In this document: positions 8,665 through 19,625 of the stretch, in pieces
Layout: every line of letters starts with the position of its first letter
Position numbering within the stretch: position 1 is the first letter of the stretch
NCBI GenBank assembly: GCA_963770545.1
Contig: CAVYQF010000034.1
Coordinates: forward strand, 62,001 to 126,000
Origin: RYN-230 sp963770545
GTDB lineage: Bacteria > Actinomycetota > Actinomycetes > Streptosporangiales > Streptosporangiaceae
Length of the DNA: 64,000 bases
Reading direction: 5' to 3'
Program-made: the position numbers and the translations under genes
The notes under the pieces: generated by a model
The model's database searches: none
Seen by the model: the letters and a program-made list of their open reading frames with translations, nothing else
Told to the model about the DNA's origin: nothing

Positions 8665-9486
8665 CAGTCGCCGGCGGCGGGGGGCACGCCCGTCCACGGC
8701 GGTAAAGGCGATCGTCTGCGTCCACCAGGCCGGGTCGGTGCAGTGGGCCAGGAACACGGCGATCGAGCGATCATCGAGATGGCCGGAGGCCGCCAGGCGG
8801 GGACGCAATTCGATGACCGTTTGCCTCCAGTACTGAGCCCAGAGCGAGCGCCCCCGGTACAGCGCGGTTTCTGCCGTCGCCCCGACCTGCTCCAGCCCGA
8901 GCCTGGATACCATCGCGGGCAGCCGGCGGCCGATGAAGTAGTCAATCCCCTGGTCGTGCGCCCAGGCCAGCCAGCCGGCCCAGAATGCGCGGACCTCAGG
9001 GGGCTCGGCCACGCTGACCGGCAGGAAATCCGGCTCAATCAGCAGGACCGCCCCGCCCGGCCGCACGCTGGCCAGGAGGTTCGCCACGGCCACCTCGGCC
9101 TCGCCCACGTGGTGCAGCACCGCGCGGGCCGTCACCAGATCAAAGTTTCCCGGTTCGACCGGGCCGGCCAGGATGTCGGCCTGGCGGAACTCGAGCCCGG
9201 GCGTGTCTGGGCCGGCCAGCGACAAGTCGAGATCCACCGCCACCGCCCGGCCACCGGGGGCGATCCGCTGGGCCAGCCAGGCCGACATGGAGCCGTTGCC
9301 GCAGCCAACCTCGAGCGTCCGCGCTCCAGGTCCGATGCCCAGCTGGTCAATGTAGCGGCGGTGCATCGGATCGAGCAGCCGCGACATGAGGCTTAGCCGG
9401 CGGCGCTCACCATCTTGGTGATGATCAAGGACGTACTCTGGCACGCTGTTCCCGACCGGTTGCGGCTGATGTGCCCTGATCAGCAA
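8611..9486 (-). CDS. Class I SAM-dependent methyltransferase
   Basis: A 291-residue methyltransferase. The SAM-binding motif I is LEVGCGNGSMS (residues about 58-68), followed by AVAVDLDLS (motif II acidic loop) and FDLVTARAVLHHV (motif IV). The N-terminal YVLDHHQDGERRRLSLM stretch resembles ubiquinone/menaquinone-type and small-molecule methyltransferases. The last about 18 codons are antisense to the reductase-like gene, so the C-terminus (RAPRRRRLSAG onward) may be an extension caused by a lost stop. The substrate is unknown. Confidence 0.8.
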   Translation of the reverse strand: MLIRAHQPQPVGNSVPEYVLDHHQDGERRRLSLMSRLLDPMHRRYIDQLGIGPGARTLEVGCGNGSMSAWLAQRIAPGGRAVAVDLDLSLAGPDTPGLEFRQADILAGPVEPGNFDLVTARAVLHHVGEAEVAVANLLASVRPGGAVLLIEPDFLPVSVAEPPEVRAFWAGWLAWAHDQGIDYFIGRRLPAMVSRLGLEQVGATAETALYRGRSLWAQYWRQTVIELRPRLAASGHLDDRSIAVFLAHCTDPAWWTQTIAFTAVDGRAPRRRRLSAGVQDGLHGPDRDRGP

Positions 9487-9529
9487 ACCCAGGGGTCACT
9501 CGCGGTTACAGCTTACGTCTCCCCATCCG

Positions 9530-9632
9530 CAGTGGCCCGCGGCAGTGGCCTGCCGCAGTGGCCGCAGTGGCCTGCCGCAGTGGCCGGGCCCAGCGGTCTG
9601 GCCCAGCGGTCTGGCCCAGTGGCCTGGCCCGG
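9530..9632. repeat. Degenerate GC-rich tandem repeats (CAGTGGCC / CAGCGGTCTGGCC types)
   Basis: The 213-bp gap between the methyltransferase and the next acetyltransferase gene holds repeated CAGTGGCC(TG) units, followed by three CAGYGGYCTGGCC units. No gene, hairpin or promoter stands out in it. Confidence 0.7.
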
Positions 9633-9699
9633 GAGCCGGGTCAGCGGCCCGCGGGGGAGCCGGCGTGGGCCCGCGTAACAGGCAGCTTAGGCTGACCAG

Positions 9700-10335
9700 G
9701 TGGGGCCCCGGTTTGATGTCATCCGCACGGACCGCCTGACCATGCGACGCTGGCGTGAGGCGGACCGGGAGCCGTTCGCGGCCCTGAACGCCGACCCCGA
9801 GGTGATGCGCTATTTCCCGGCGTCCCTGGACCGGGCGGCCAGCGACGCCCTGGTGGACCGCATCGAGGATCTCTTCCTGCGGCAGGGGTTCGGGCTGTGG
9901 GCCCTCGAGGTCTCGGCGACGGGGAAGTTCATCGGGTTCACCGGCCTGAACCCGATGCCGGGCGGTGTCCCCGGCGCGGGCGGCCTGGAGATGGGCTGGC
10001 GGCTGGCGGCTGACGCGTGGCACCAGGGCTACGCGAGCGAGGCCGCGGTCGCCGCGGCCAGCGTGGCCTTCCAGGCAGTGGGCCTGGCGGAGCTCTGGTC
10101 GATGACCGCAGTTGCGAACGAGCCGTCGCAAGCGGTGATGCGGCGGCTGGGGATGACCCTGCACGACCACTTCGACCACCCCAGGGTGGCGGCCGGTCAT
10201 GCACTCCGGCCGCACGTCGCCTACTGGCTGCCCCGGCCGGGGAGTGGTCGTCCAGCCGGCCCGCGAACCAGGGCGGGCGCACGAACGCCCGGTGAGACGG
10301 ACGCGCCCACGGGTCGCGCCACTGATCGCGGGTAG
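9700..10335 (+). CDS. GNAT acetyltransferase, RimJ/RimL-like
   Basis: A 211-residue acetyltransferase of the Acetyltransf_3 type. The N-terminal IRTDRLTMRRWREADREPF and the substrate segment GFTGLNPM are typical, as is EMGWRLAADAWHQGYASEAA for the acetyl-CoA loop. The family acetylates protein N-termini or small amines. The GTG at 9700 is taken as start because the conserved strand begins immediately after it. The C-terminal 25 residues are low complexity and not conserved. It sits 53 bp before the ClpC-like gene. Confidence 0.82.
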   Translation: MGPRFDVIRTDRLTMRRWREADREPFAALNADPEVMRYFPASLDRAASDALVDRIEDLFLRQGFGLWALEVSATGKFIGFTGLNPMPGGVPGAGGLEMGWRLAADAWHQGYASEAAVAAASVAFQAVGLAELWSMTAVANEPSQAVMRRLGMTLHDHFDHPRVAAGHALRPHVAYWLPRPGSGRPAGPRTRAGARTPGETDAPTGRATDRG

Positions 10336-10388
10336 GGACCAGGGTGCCTTCTGGGCGCCAATCGTCGGGAATACCAGGAGAAGTTGCG

Positions 10389-12932
<2,544 letters not shown>

Positions 12933-12981
12933 GCTGCGCTGGCTGGGATCAAAACCAAAGGCACGCAACGAAAGGCGCGAC

Positions 12982-13401
12982 ATGGAACGCGGAAGCTCCA
13001 AGCACGGCCCAGAGCTTGACGAGCAAATGGAGCGGGAGGACGAGTCAATCCTCCGAACCGGTGCGCCGGCCCGCACCGAGGAGTGGCGTGAGCCCGAGCC
13101 GTTCGACCCGGAGCACCTGGACCTGGAACTGCCCGAGGACCAGGAACCAGCCGCGCCGCGCGGGATGACGACCGCGGATGTGGAGCTGCGCTCGGACATC
13201 GCCCGCTGGCTCCCGCCGCACAAGCTGCCCGAGGACCGTGACGCGCTGCTGGAATTCCTGCAGCACGAGGGCGCGCCCGACGACGTGGTCGCTGCCATCG
13301 GCCGGCTGCCGGCCGGTCGGAAGTTCGGCACGATCGGCGAGATCGTCCGCACGCTCGGCATCCACACCGAGGAGGACGACCCAGGCCACACGGCTACTTG
13401 A
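12982..13401 (+). CDS. DUF2795 domain protein
   Basis: A 139-residue acidic protein. The first 65 residues are charged and probably disordered. The C-terminal half (RSDIARWLPPHKLPEDRDALLEF, then the GAPDDVVAAIGRLP segment) is the DUF2795 helical domain, whose function is unknown. It follows the Clp ATPase by 49 bp in the same direction and may be part of its transcript. Its 3' end overlaps the convergent acylphosphatase gene by 8 bp. Confidence 0.8.
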   Translation: MERGSSKHGPELDEQMEREDESILRTGAPARTEEWREPEPFDPEHLDLELPEDQEPAAPRGMTTADVELRSDIARWLPPHKLPEDRDALLEFLQHEGAPDDVVAAIGRLPAGRKFGTIGEIVRTLGIHTEEDDPGHTAT

Positions 13402-13660
13402 TCACGAAGGCACCCAGCCCCTCGGGCCGTTCCTCGCGCACGCTCACGCTGGTTACGGTGGCCGAGCTGGGGCCCTGGTGAGCCCAGTCCACCAGCCGGT
13501 GCACCCCGTCGGGCGGTCCTTCCAGGACCGCCTCGACGCGGCCGTCCGGAAGGTTGCGTACCCAGCCGGTCACCCCGTGCTTAAGGGCCAGCCGGCGGTA
13601 GGAGTCACGGAAGAACACGCCCTGGACCTGACCGGAGATCAGCACCCGTTTGCGGATCAC
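13394..13660 (-). CDS. acyP: Acylphosphatase
   Basis: An 88-residue acylphosphatase, which hydrolyses acyl phosphates. The signature GQVQGVFFRDS holds the catalytic Arg, and GWVRNLPDG holds the catalytic Asn. Length and order match the single-domain family exactly. It is convergent with the DUF2795 gene. Confidence 0.93.
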   Translation of the reverse strand: MIRKRVLISGQVQGVFFRDSYRRLALKHGVTGWVRNLPDGRVEAVLEGPPDGVHRLVDWAHQGPSSATVTSVSVREERPEGLGAFVIK

Positions 13661-13698
13661 GGGCCCACGTTAACCGCCGCCGGCGGCAACGGGCGGGA

Positions 13699-13736
13699 CT
13701 GTCACGTATCCCGGAAAGAGCCGGGATACGTGACAG
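13699..13736. promoter_or_regulatory. Perfect 16-bp-stem inverted repeat before the 13746 gene
   Basis: Two 16-bp arms (13699-13714 and 13721-13736) are separated by AAAGAG. The right arm ends 9 bp before the GTG start of the following gene. It could be an operator or a leader hairpin that affects ribosome access. It also lies between the start of acyP and that gene, so it may control both. Confidence 0.6.
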
Positions 13737-13745
13737 CATGAGTGG

Positions 13746-15092
13746 GTGACGGAGTTCGACGCGGAGCTGTACCTGCGGCTGGCCGCGGAGCGCACGCTGC
13801 TGGACGCCCCGGGCGATGACGGCGACGCCGAGGACTCGCCGCTGGACGTAGCCGGGCCCGCGCTGGTCGCGGTGCGGGCCATCAGCGCCGACGCGGCCCA
13901 GTCGGTCGTGGACGACTATCACCTGGCCCTGGCCTACCGCCGGGGTGGGCATCCCCATCGTCACGTGCAGGCGCTGCGTTCGGCAGCCGCCGCAGCCAGC
14001 CCTCACCCCAGCCCGGCCACGCTGCGGGCGGTGCCGTGCCGACGGCTCATCGAGCAGCCGTGGGGCCAGTTGTTCCTTCGCTACCTGGTCCTGCGGTCCG
14101 GGTCGACCTCGCTGCACGTGGAGATGCGCGCGGCGGCGACCCCGCCCGGCCCGGTGAGCCCATCGACGCGGCCTGGATTCGCGGGCGCCGTATCCCGGAC
14201 CCGCGTCGCCCGCCCCGGCCCGGTCCCGGGGGCCGGCGTCAGCGGTCCGGGCTTTCCCCAGCAACTCTCCCTTACAGACGACCGCGGGACGACCGTGTCC
14301 GCCAGCCTGTCCGGCGGCGGCAACGACAGCGAGTGGGACGGCGAGTTCGAGGCCAGCCCGGGCCTCGCCGAGGAGACCGCCTGGATCGAGGTGCTCGGCG
14401 AGCGGGTCGAGCTGCCGGCTGCGCCTTCCTCGCCTGCCGAGGCCTGGGTCGAGCCCCTGGGCGGTCAGGATCCGGCCCTGGCCTACCTGTGGGCCAGGGT
14501 CGCGGCCATGACCGAGTTCCACGCGTCCTCCAACATCGAGTCATCCATAGAGGCGCTCGTCGCGGCTGGCTCGCTGGCTCCCGGTGACCCAGCCCTCGCG
14601 GAGGTGCGGGACGTGGCGGCCCAGCTCTCCCGCCGCGGGAGCCGCGCCCGTGCGGCGGGCCACCCTGGCCCGCTCCCCGAGCCGTGGCGGTCCCTGCTGG
14701 CCCGGCGCGGCCGCGCCGGAGGCTCCGAAGGGCTCGTGGTGGCGGGCGTCACCACCCCGGAGTTCGACGGGATCACGGTCGCGGTCCTGGCCGTGCGGTC
14801 GGCCGGGGAGGGATTCTCCGCCGACGTCGAGACCGTGCCCGGCCTGCGGCACTGGCGGATGTTCCGCACGGCCGTCGACGAGCCGACTCTGGCCTGGTGG
14901 GCCGCGGACGACCGTGGCCACCACTATCTCGGCCGGCCCGGCAGCTGGCACTCCAGCCCGGACCATGGCGGCGGGCAGATCGAGTTCTGGCCCGCGCTTG
15001 ACCCTGCGGCGAAGGTGCTCGACATCATGCCCACCACGATGACCACGCGCGCCGTGATCCGGGTACCGCTGCACTGGGATGAAGACCGATGA
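13746..15092 (+). CDS. Conserved-type hypothetical protein, coupled to next gene
   Basis: A 448-residue soluble protein that I do not recognise. It has no signal peptide or membrane segment. Residues about 125-185 are Pro/Gly/Ala-rich, splitting an N-terminal acidic part from a C-terminal part with many Trp and His residues (for example HWRMFRTAVDEPTLAWWAADD). It begins with GTG 9 bp after a long inverted repeat and overlaps the next gene by 4 bp (ATGA). The pair therefore looks like a two-gene operon of unknown role. Confidence 0.6.
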   Translation: MTEFDAELYLRLAAERTLLDAPGDDGDAEDSPLDVAGPALVAVRAISADAAQSVVDDYHLALAYRRGGHPHRHVQALRSAAAAASPHPSPATLRAVPCRRLIEQPWGQLFLRYLVLRSGSTSLHVEMRAAATPPGPVSPSTRPGFAGAVSRTRVARPGPVPGAGVSGPGFPQQLSLTDDRGTTVSASLSGGGNDSEWDGEFEASPGLAEETAWIEVLGERVELPAAPSSPAEAWVEPLGGQDPALAYLWARVAAMTEFHASSNIESSIEALVAAGSLAPGDPALAEVRDVAAQLSRRGSRARAAGHPGPLPEPWRSLLARRGRAGGSEGLVVAGVTTPEFDGITVAVLAVRSAGEGFSADVETVPGLRHWRMFRTAVDEPTLAWWAADDRGHHYLGRPGSWHSSPDHGGGQIEFWPALDPAAKVLDIMPTTMTTRAVIRVPLHWDEDR

Positions 15093-16015
15093 GCTCGCCG
15101 TGGTGGCGGGGCGTGCCGCCGGCCGTGGCCCAGGTGTCCTGTGACGGCCGGGAGCATCAGGTGCGCTGGGCGGATGGCGAACTGCGGGTTCCCGGCCACC
15201 CTGACCTCGAGAGTGAGAAGATCCTCCGGGCGCTCGCCGGGGAAGATTACGCCTGCCTGGACGTGCTGGAGGCGTGGGAGGTACACGCGGACGACCTGCG
15301 TGTCCTGGTCCTGGCCAGCCGCGGGCCGGCCGATCCGGTCGCGGTCCGGCTCGACCAGCCTGGGCCTGCGGGCTGGACCGGCAGGACCGGCCGGTCGGCG
15401 GCGGCCCGGATGCAGCGCCGCCGGTCAGCTGTGACCGCGGTGCTGGGCGGCGCGGCGCCGGCGTCCCGGGAACGGGAGGACCCCCTGGCCACGCTGCTCA
15501 GCCTGGGCGGCCCGATGCAGACCCGGCTGACGGCCACGGTCGCTGCGGCCTGGCGGGAGCGACTCCGCGCCGGGGCTGCGCCTGCCGACGCAGCGCCTGG
15601 GCTTCCGGATGCGACTGCGCTTCCGGATGCGATCGTGGCCACGGCCGCGGCTACGATCGAAGCGGCCCGGCCGGCGCTTCACGCGGCGCTGTACGGCCGG
15701 GTGGTGGCCACCCTGCGGGCCTGGACCGGGCGGCCGGACCTCCGGGTCGCGCTGACCATGATCGGAGAATCGGACGAGCCGGCCCTGGCGCCCGACGGCG
15801 ACGGGATCGCGGTGGAACTGCCGTTCGGCTGGATCAGCGACGTGTGGGCCCGGGGCCTGGGTGCCTGCTGGGATCGTTTCGTCCTGGCCGCGGCGCCAGC
15901 CGGGGACGGGTGGGCCCTGTCCGCCGTGGCCCCCGACCTGGGCCCGCCCGCCCAGATCACGATCACCGGCCCCCGCCTGGCATCTCTCCATGATCACGGT
16001 GAAGAGGAGGCGTGA
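15089..16015 (+). CDS. Hypothetical protein, second gene of the 13746 pair
   Basis: A 308-residue soluble protein with no recognised domain. The N-terminal about 75 residues (SCDGREHQVRWADGELRVPGH) look like a small beta-rich domain. The middle is Ala-rich and helical, and the C-terminus (AVELPFGWISDVWARGLGACW) is compact. A short repeat encodes GLPDATALPDAIV near 15600-15640. The 4-bp overlap with the upstream gene suggests joint translation and perhaps a complex. The 131-bp gap after it holds nothing clear. Confidence 0.6.
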   Translation: MSSPWWRGVPPAVAQVSCDGREHQVRWADGELRVPGHPDLESEKILRALAGEDYACLDVLEAWEVHADDLRVLVLASRGPADPVAVRLDQPGPAGWTGRTGRSAAARMQRRRSAVTAVLGGAAPASREREDPLATLLSLGGPMQTRLTATVAAAWRERLRAGAAPADAAPGLPDATALPDAIVATAAATIEAARPALHAALYGRVVATLRAWTGRPDLRVALTMIGESDEPALAPDGDGIAVELPFGWISDVWARGLGACWDRFVLAAAPAGDGWALSAVAPDLGPPAQITITGPRLASLHDHGEEEA

Positions 16016-16146
16016 CCGGGGTACGCGCTGAGTCCGAAAACGTGGTCACCACCGTGCGGCAACGTCGGGTAAGGGCTGACCGCTACTCCGTCCGGGAAGC
16101 CGCCGGGGCGTGATCAGGGAGGCCTCGGTCCCGGGAGCGCGGGCGG

Positions 16147-16635
16147 TCAGGACTTTCGGCGGGCGTGTTTGCGGGCGCAGCGGCGGCAGGCCGGTACCGG
16201 GCCCGCGACGGCTACGGCCGGGACGCCCAGTAACCAGTGGCGGCGCTGGTAGCGGCACGGTTCCCCGGGAGCCGGCCGGGGCACGGCCGGAGCCGGGCAC
16301 GACGATGTGGCCACCGGGTCCAGGTGCACCCACGGCTGCGGCGAGGCGCCCGCCGACCACCGCAGCGGATGACCGGCCGGGCAGACCACGCCGGACAGTT
16401 CAGGGACCACGGACAGGCCCTGCGGGAACCCGGGCGGGGCAGGCCGGGCCGCCTGGGCCGCCGCGCGGTAATCACGCTCGGACACCAGTGCCGCGGCCGC
16501 GGCCAGTTCCCAGCGGGCCAGGTGGGTGCCGTCGCAGGGGCAGTACTCGCCCCGCGGAGCCTGGCAGGCGCCGCAGGCCAGGCTGCGCACCGCCTCGGCC
16601 AGGTCGGCAGGCATCGCTCCGCTGATCGCGGTCAT
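16147..16635 (-). CDS. Small cysteine-rich hypothetical protein (zinc-ribbon-like)
   Basis: A 162-residue protein with a CGACQAPRGEYCPC cluster near the N-terminus and CRRCARKHARRKS at the C-terminus. Both are suited to zinc binding. The actinobacterial zinc-finger pattern of Cys-x2-Cys followed by a basic tail suggests nucleic acid contact, but no family can be named. The following 187 bp up to the metallo-beta-lactamase gene end hold no obvious element. Confidence 0.55.
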   Translation of the reverse strand: MTAISGAMPADLAEAVRSLACGACQAPRGEYCPCDGTHLARWELAAAAALVSERDYRAAAQAARPAPPGFPQGLSVVPELSGVVCPAGHPLRWSAGASPQPWVHLDPVATSSCPAPAVPRPAPGEPCRYQRRHWLLGVPAVAVAGPVPACRRCARKHARRKS

Positions 16636-16822
16636 AAGCCCCCCCAGCCGCTATCGTGCGCCTACCCATCGTAATTGCGTGCGGCCGGGAGGTCACGCTG
16701 TGAACCCGTCCCGCCGCGTTGCGGTCAGCCGTAACACCGCGCGGCCGGGCGGAGTGCCGGGCGCCGATCCGTAATCAGGAGCGGTTGTCCGTGATGCGGG
16801 CCGGGCAGCCGGAGCGGGCGGG

Positions 16823-17767
16823 TCAGGCCAGGCAGGTGAGCGGCGCGCCGCCGTTGTAAGCGACCATGTCCGCGAGCGCGGCGGGCACGTCGATGGGGCC
16901 GCCGCGCGGGGTCCCGGCGAGTTCGGCGCAGGCCCGGTGCAGGTTCCCGACGATCCGCTCGGGGTCGGCCCAGCCGGCGAACCGGCCCAGGTCGGTGTCC
17001 CGGGCCGCGGCAAGCGGGGTCACCCCGGCCGCCTGGGCGCGGTGGGCGACCTCGAGCACGAACCGGAGGTAGTCCAGCGTCGCGTCGAGCGGTCCCGTCC
17101 CCTCGAACACGGGACCGTGGCCCGGCACGATGAGCCGGGCGCCGAGCGGCGCCACGACCTGCTCCAGCACCTCGGCCGCACCGGCCACCGAGCCCATCAG
17201 CAGGAACGGCGTGCCCCCGTTGAAAATCAGGTCGCCACAGAACAGCACGGAGCGGTCCGGGATCCAGACGATCGAGTCGTTGGTGGTGTGCGCGGCGGTC
17301 CCGACGTGACGCACGGACGCCCGCAGGTCCCCGGCGTGCACGGCAATCTGGTCGGTGAACGTGACGAAGGGCGGGTCGAGGGCCAGCTCACCCCAGTCCG
17401 GGCCGTCCCAGAAGGGCAGCTCGCGCGGGGGCCCGAAGGCGAGGGCCTCGGCCCGGGTGCTCTCATGGCCGACGATCGCCGCCGCCGGGAACAGGCAATT
17501 GCCGAACGTGTGATCGCCGTGGTGGTGGGTGTTGACCACGGTGCGCACCGGAGCGGGCGTGATGGCCGCGATGGCGGCCTGGTAGGCGCGGGTCCGGCGG
17601 TGGGTCGCGCACGAGTCGATGCTGATGACGCCCTGTGGCCCGGTCAGGAAACCGGCGTTGTTGATCCACCAGGTGCCGTCCGGCTGGATGTAGGCGTAGA
17701 TGCCGGCCGACACCTCGTGCACCTCGGGCCGTCCCGGGACGGTGATGTCGCCGGGCAGGCTGCTCAT
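16823..17767 (-). CDS. Metallo-beta-lactamase fold hydrolase
   Basis: A 314-residue MBL-fold enzyme. The metal-binding motif THHHGDH is present (residues about 78-84). Later ligands are visible as VRHVGTAAHTTND, SVLFCGDLIFNGGTPF and LIVPGHGPVF. This set matches two-metal hydrolases of the alkyl sulfatase, quinohemoprotein-accessory or lactonase-like groups; true beta-lactamase activity is not implied. The ATG at 17767 is chosen, because the 28 extra codons upstream lack family similarity and run into the DUF308 gene end. Confidence 0.82.
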   Translation of the reverse strand: MSSLPGDITVPGRPEVHEVSAGIYAYIQPDGTWWINNAGFLTGPQGVISIDSCATHRRTRAYQAAIAAITPAPVRTVVNTHHHGDHTFGNCLFPAAAIVGHESTRAEALAFGPPRELPFWDGPDWGELALDPPFVTFTDQIAVHAGDLRASVRHVGTAAHTTNDSIVWIPDRSVLFCGDLIFNGGTPFLLMGSVAGAAEVLEQVVAPLGARLIVPGHGPVFEGTGPLDATLDYLRFVLEVAHRAQAAGVTPLAAARDTDLGRFAGWADPERIVGNLHRACAELAGTPRGGPIDVPAALADMVAYNGGAPLTCLA

Positions 17768-17783
17768 CGGGCTCTCGGCGTGA

Positions 17784-18383
17784 TCACACCGGGTTCGCCA
17801 CCGCGTGCCGGACCCGGCTGGTCGCCGACCTGATCCGGAACGCCGCCGCAATCTCCATCACCCCGTAGATGATCAGCCATATGCCGAGCACCAGGGCCAG
17901 CGTTACCAGCGAGATGCCCGGTTCGGCCAGCACTACGATCCCGGCCAGGATGCTGAGCACCCCGATGAATCCGGTCCAGCCCCGGTTCGGGTAGTCCCGG
18001 TGGGCCAGCGCGTTGAAGATTTCCGAGAAGCCGTTGACTATCCAGAAGATGCCCAGCAGCAGGGCCAGCGCCGCCACCGAGACTGCCAAGTGGCGGATCG
18101 CGTACAGGCCGATGATGAAGGCGAACAACCCCAGCACGGCGCTCAGCACCCGGACGCCGCCGGACTCGCCGTCACTTGCAAACGCGCTGACGAACTGGAA
18201 GATGCCCACCACGACCAGCTGGATGCCGAACAGTATCGCGATCGCGATGACCGTCGGGCCGGGCCACGCCACGGCGGCCACGCCGGCCGCCAGGGTGAGG
18301 ATGCCGAAGGCCAGCAGCCAGATCCAGTGCCGGCCGATAGAGGCGACAAGGTCAGCAGCGTCAGTACGGGGGGAAGGACTCAT
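17784..18383 (-). CDS. HdeD-like DUF308 membrane protein
   Basis: A 199-residue protein with six predicted membrane helices in three pairs (GILTLAAGVAAVAWPGP and the following IAILFGIQLVVVGIF are the first). This is the HdeD/DUF308 pattern linked to acid or general stress in Enterobacteria, with no defined biochemistry. An in-frame ATG four codons upstream overlaps the GGAGG sequence, so the ATG at 18383 preceded by GGAGG and a 5-bp gap is the likelier start. The 264 bp upstream (18384-18647) are comparatively AT-rich and hold the divergent promoters for this gene and the SGNH hydrolase. Confidence 0.8.
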   Translation of the reverse strand: MSPSPRTDAADLVASIGRHWIWLLAFGILTLAAGVAAVAWPGPTVIAIAILFGIQLVVVGIFQFVSAFASDGESGGVRVLSAVLGLFAFIIGLYAIRHLAVSVAALALLLGIFWIVNGFSEIFNALAHRDYPNRGWTGFIGVLSILAGIVVLAEPGISLVTLALVLGIWLIIYGVMEIAAAFRIRSATSRVRHAVANPV

Positions 18384-18647
18384 CCGAGCCTCCAACGGTA
18401 GTCAATACGGGACGCCACACCAGCATCACGGACAACTCCCATGCTGTCCATGTCCCGGCCGCACAATGCAGGTGGCCTCATATGTGGTCCCAGCCGGTGA
18501 GCGCCTGGCCCTCGCTCCCCGGCAGCTACCGGAATGGCCGGCGGCGAGCGGTCGTATACCCGCACTTTCACTGCTGTAGATTTGTTTGCCTGTCTTCGTT
18601 CATCTCTACGTCAGAAAAGTGCCGGGTGACCGGGGCGGGGAGCGAGC

Positions 18648-19490
18648 ATGTACCGGACGCCCGAGGTTTCGCGTCCTGCCTGGATGAAGGCGCTTTCCCC
18701 GAAGGGCGACGGGATGCGCCGGTCGCCGGTCGAGATCGTGGCCAACGTGGCCTCCTACGTGACCAGGACGCCCATCGCGGGCCGGTCCGGGCTGCGTGGC
18801 GGGTGGTTCGGCCGGTGGACCGACGGAGTGGTGGCCATGCGCGGCGATTGTGTCGCGTTTGCCAGCCACTGGGAGCTGCATAACGACCGCATCACCGCCG
18901 AGTCCGGGCCGCTCTGGGTCGTGCTCGGTGACTCCACCGCGCAGGGCCTCGGTGCGCCGGGCCCGGAGAGCGGCTACGTCGGGCAGGTCCTGGCCGAACT
19001 CCGGGAGCGCACCGGGCAGCAGTGGCGGGTGCTCAACCTCAGCACGTCCGGCGCGCTCATCCGGGATGTCCTGCAGTACCAGCTGCCCCGGCTGCCGGTC
19101 GCCCCGGACCTCGTGACCTGCGGGATCGGTGCCAACGACATCCTGTACACCGCGCCGTCCCGGCTGTTCGCCGACCTGCGCACGCTGCTGGCCACCCTGC
19201 CCGAGCAGACCGTCGTCCTGGACCTGCCGCTCCCGGGCGGGCTGTGGGGGGTCCTCGGCCGGTTCACCGCGCCCTACGTGGCGCGGGTCAACCGGACCAT
19301 CCACCAGGCCGCCCAGGCGCGCGGCCTGCCCGTCGCCGAGGTGTCCACGCACTTCCGGCCGCCCTGGCGCGGGAAGTTCGCCTCGGACTACTTTCATCCC
19401 AGCCAGGTCGGCTACCGCGACTGGGCCCGGGCCTTGCTGGCCGCGCTCCCGTCCGCCCCGCGCTGGGCGCAGACGGTTCCCGTTCGCTAG
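18648..19490 (+). CDS. SGNH/GDSL hydrolase (first of two)
   Basis: A 280-residue lipase/esterase-like enzyme. Block I is VLGDSTAQGLG with the nucleophile Ser, block III is GIGANDI, and block V is DYFHPSQVGY with the Asp-His pair. No signal peptide is evident, although the N-terminus is basic and slightly hydrophobic. It would hydrolyse or transfer acyl groups on lipids or glycans. It precedes a glycosyltransferase and a second SGNH hydrolase, so it probably acts in the same envelope or glycolipid pathway. Confidence 0.85.
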   Translation: MYRTPEVSRPAWMKALSPKGDGMRRSPVEIVANVASYVTRTPIAGRSGLRGGWFGRWTDGVVAMRGDCVAFASHWELHNDRITAESGPLWVVLGDSTAQGLGAPGPESGYVGQVLAELRERTGQQWRVLNLSTSGALIRDVLQYQLPRLPVAPDLVTCGIGANDILYTAPSRLFADLRTLLATLPEQTVVLDLPLPGGLWGVLGRFTAPYVARVNRTIHQAAQARGLPVAEVSTHFRPPWRGKFASDYFHPSQVGYRDWARALLAALPSAPRWAQTVPVR

Positions 19491-19625
19491 CTGGTAGGTG
19501 GTAATGCCGCCCATTGTTCGCAAAGTTGTCACGCTGAGTTACTGATTCATGAGCCTGGCCCCGACAGGATCGGGGTGTGCACGTAGCGACCGTGCGGTGG
19601 GCTGAGGCGTGAGGCGGGCTGAGGC

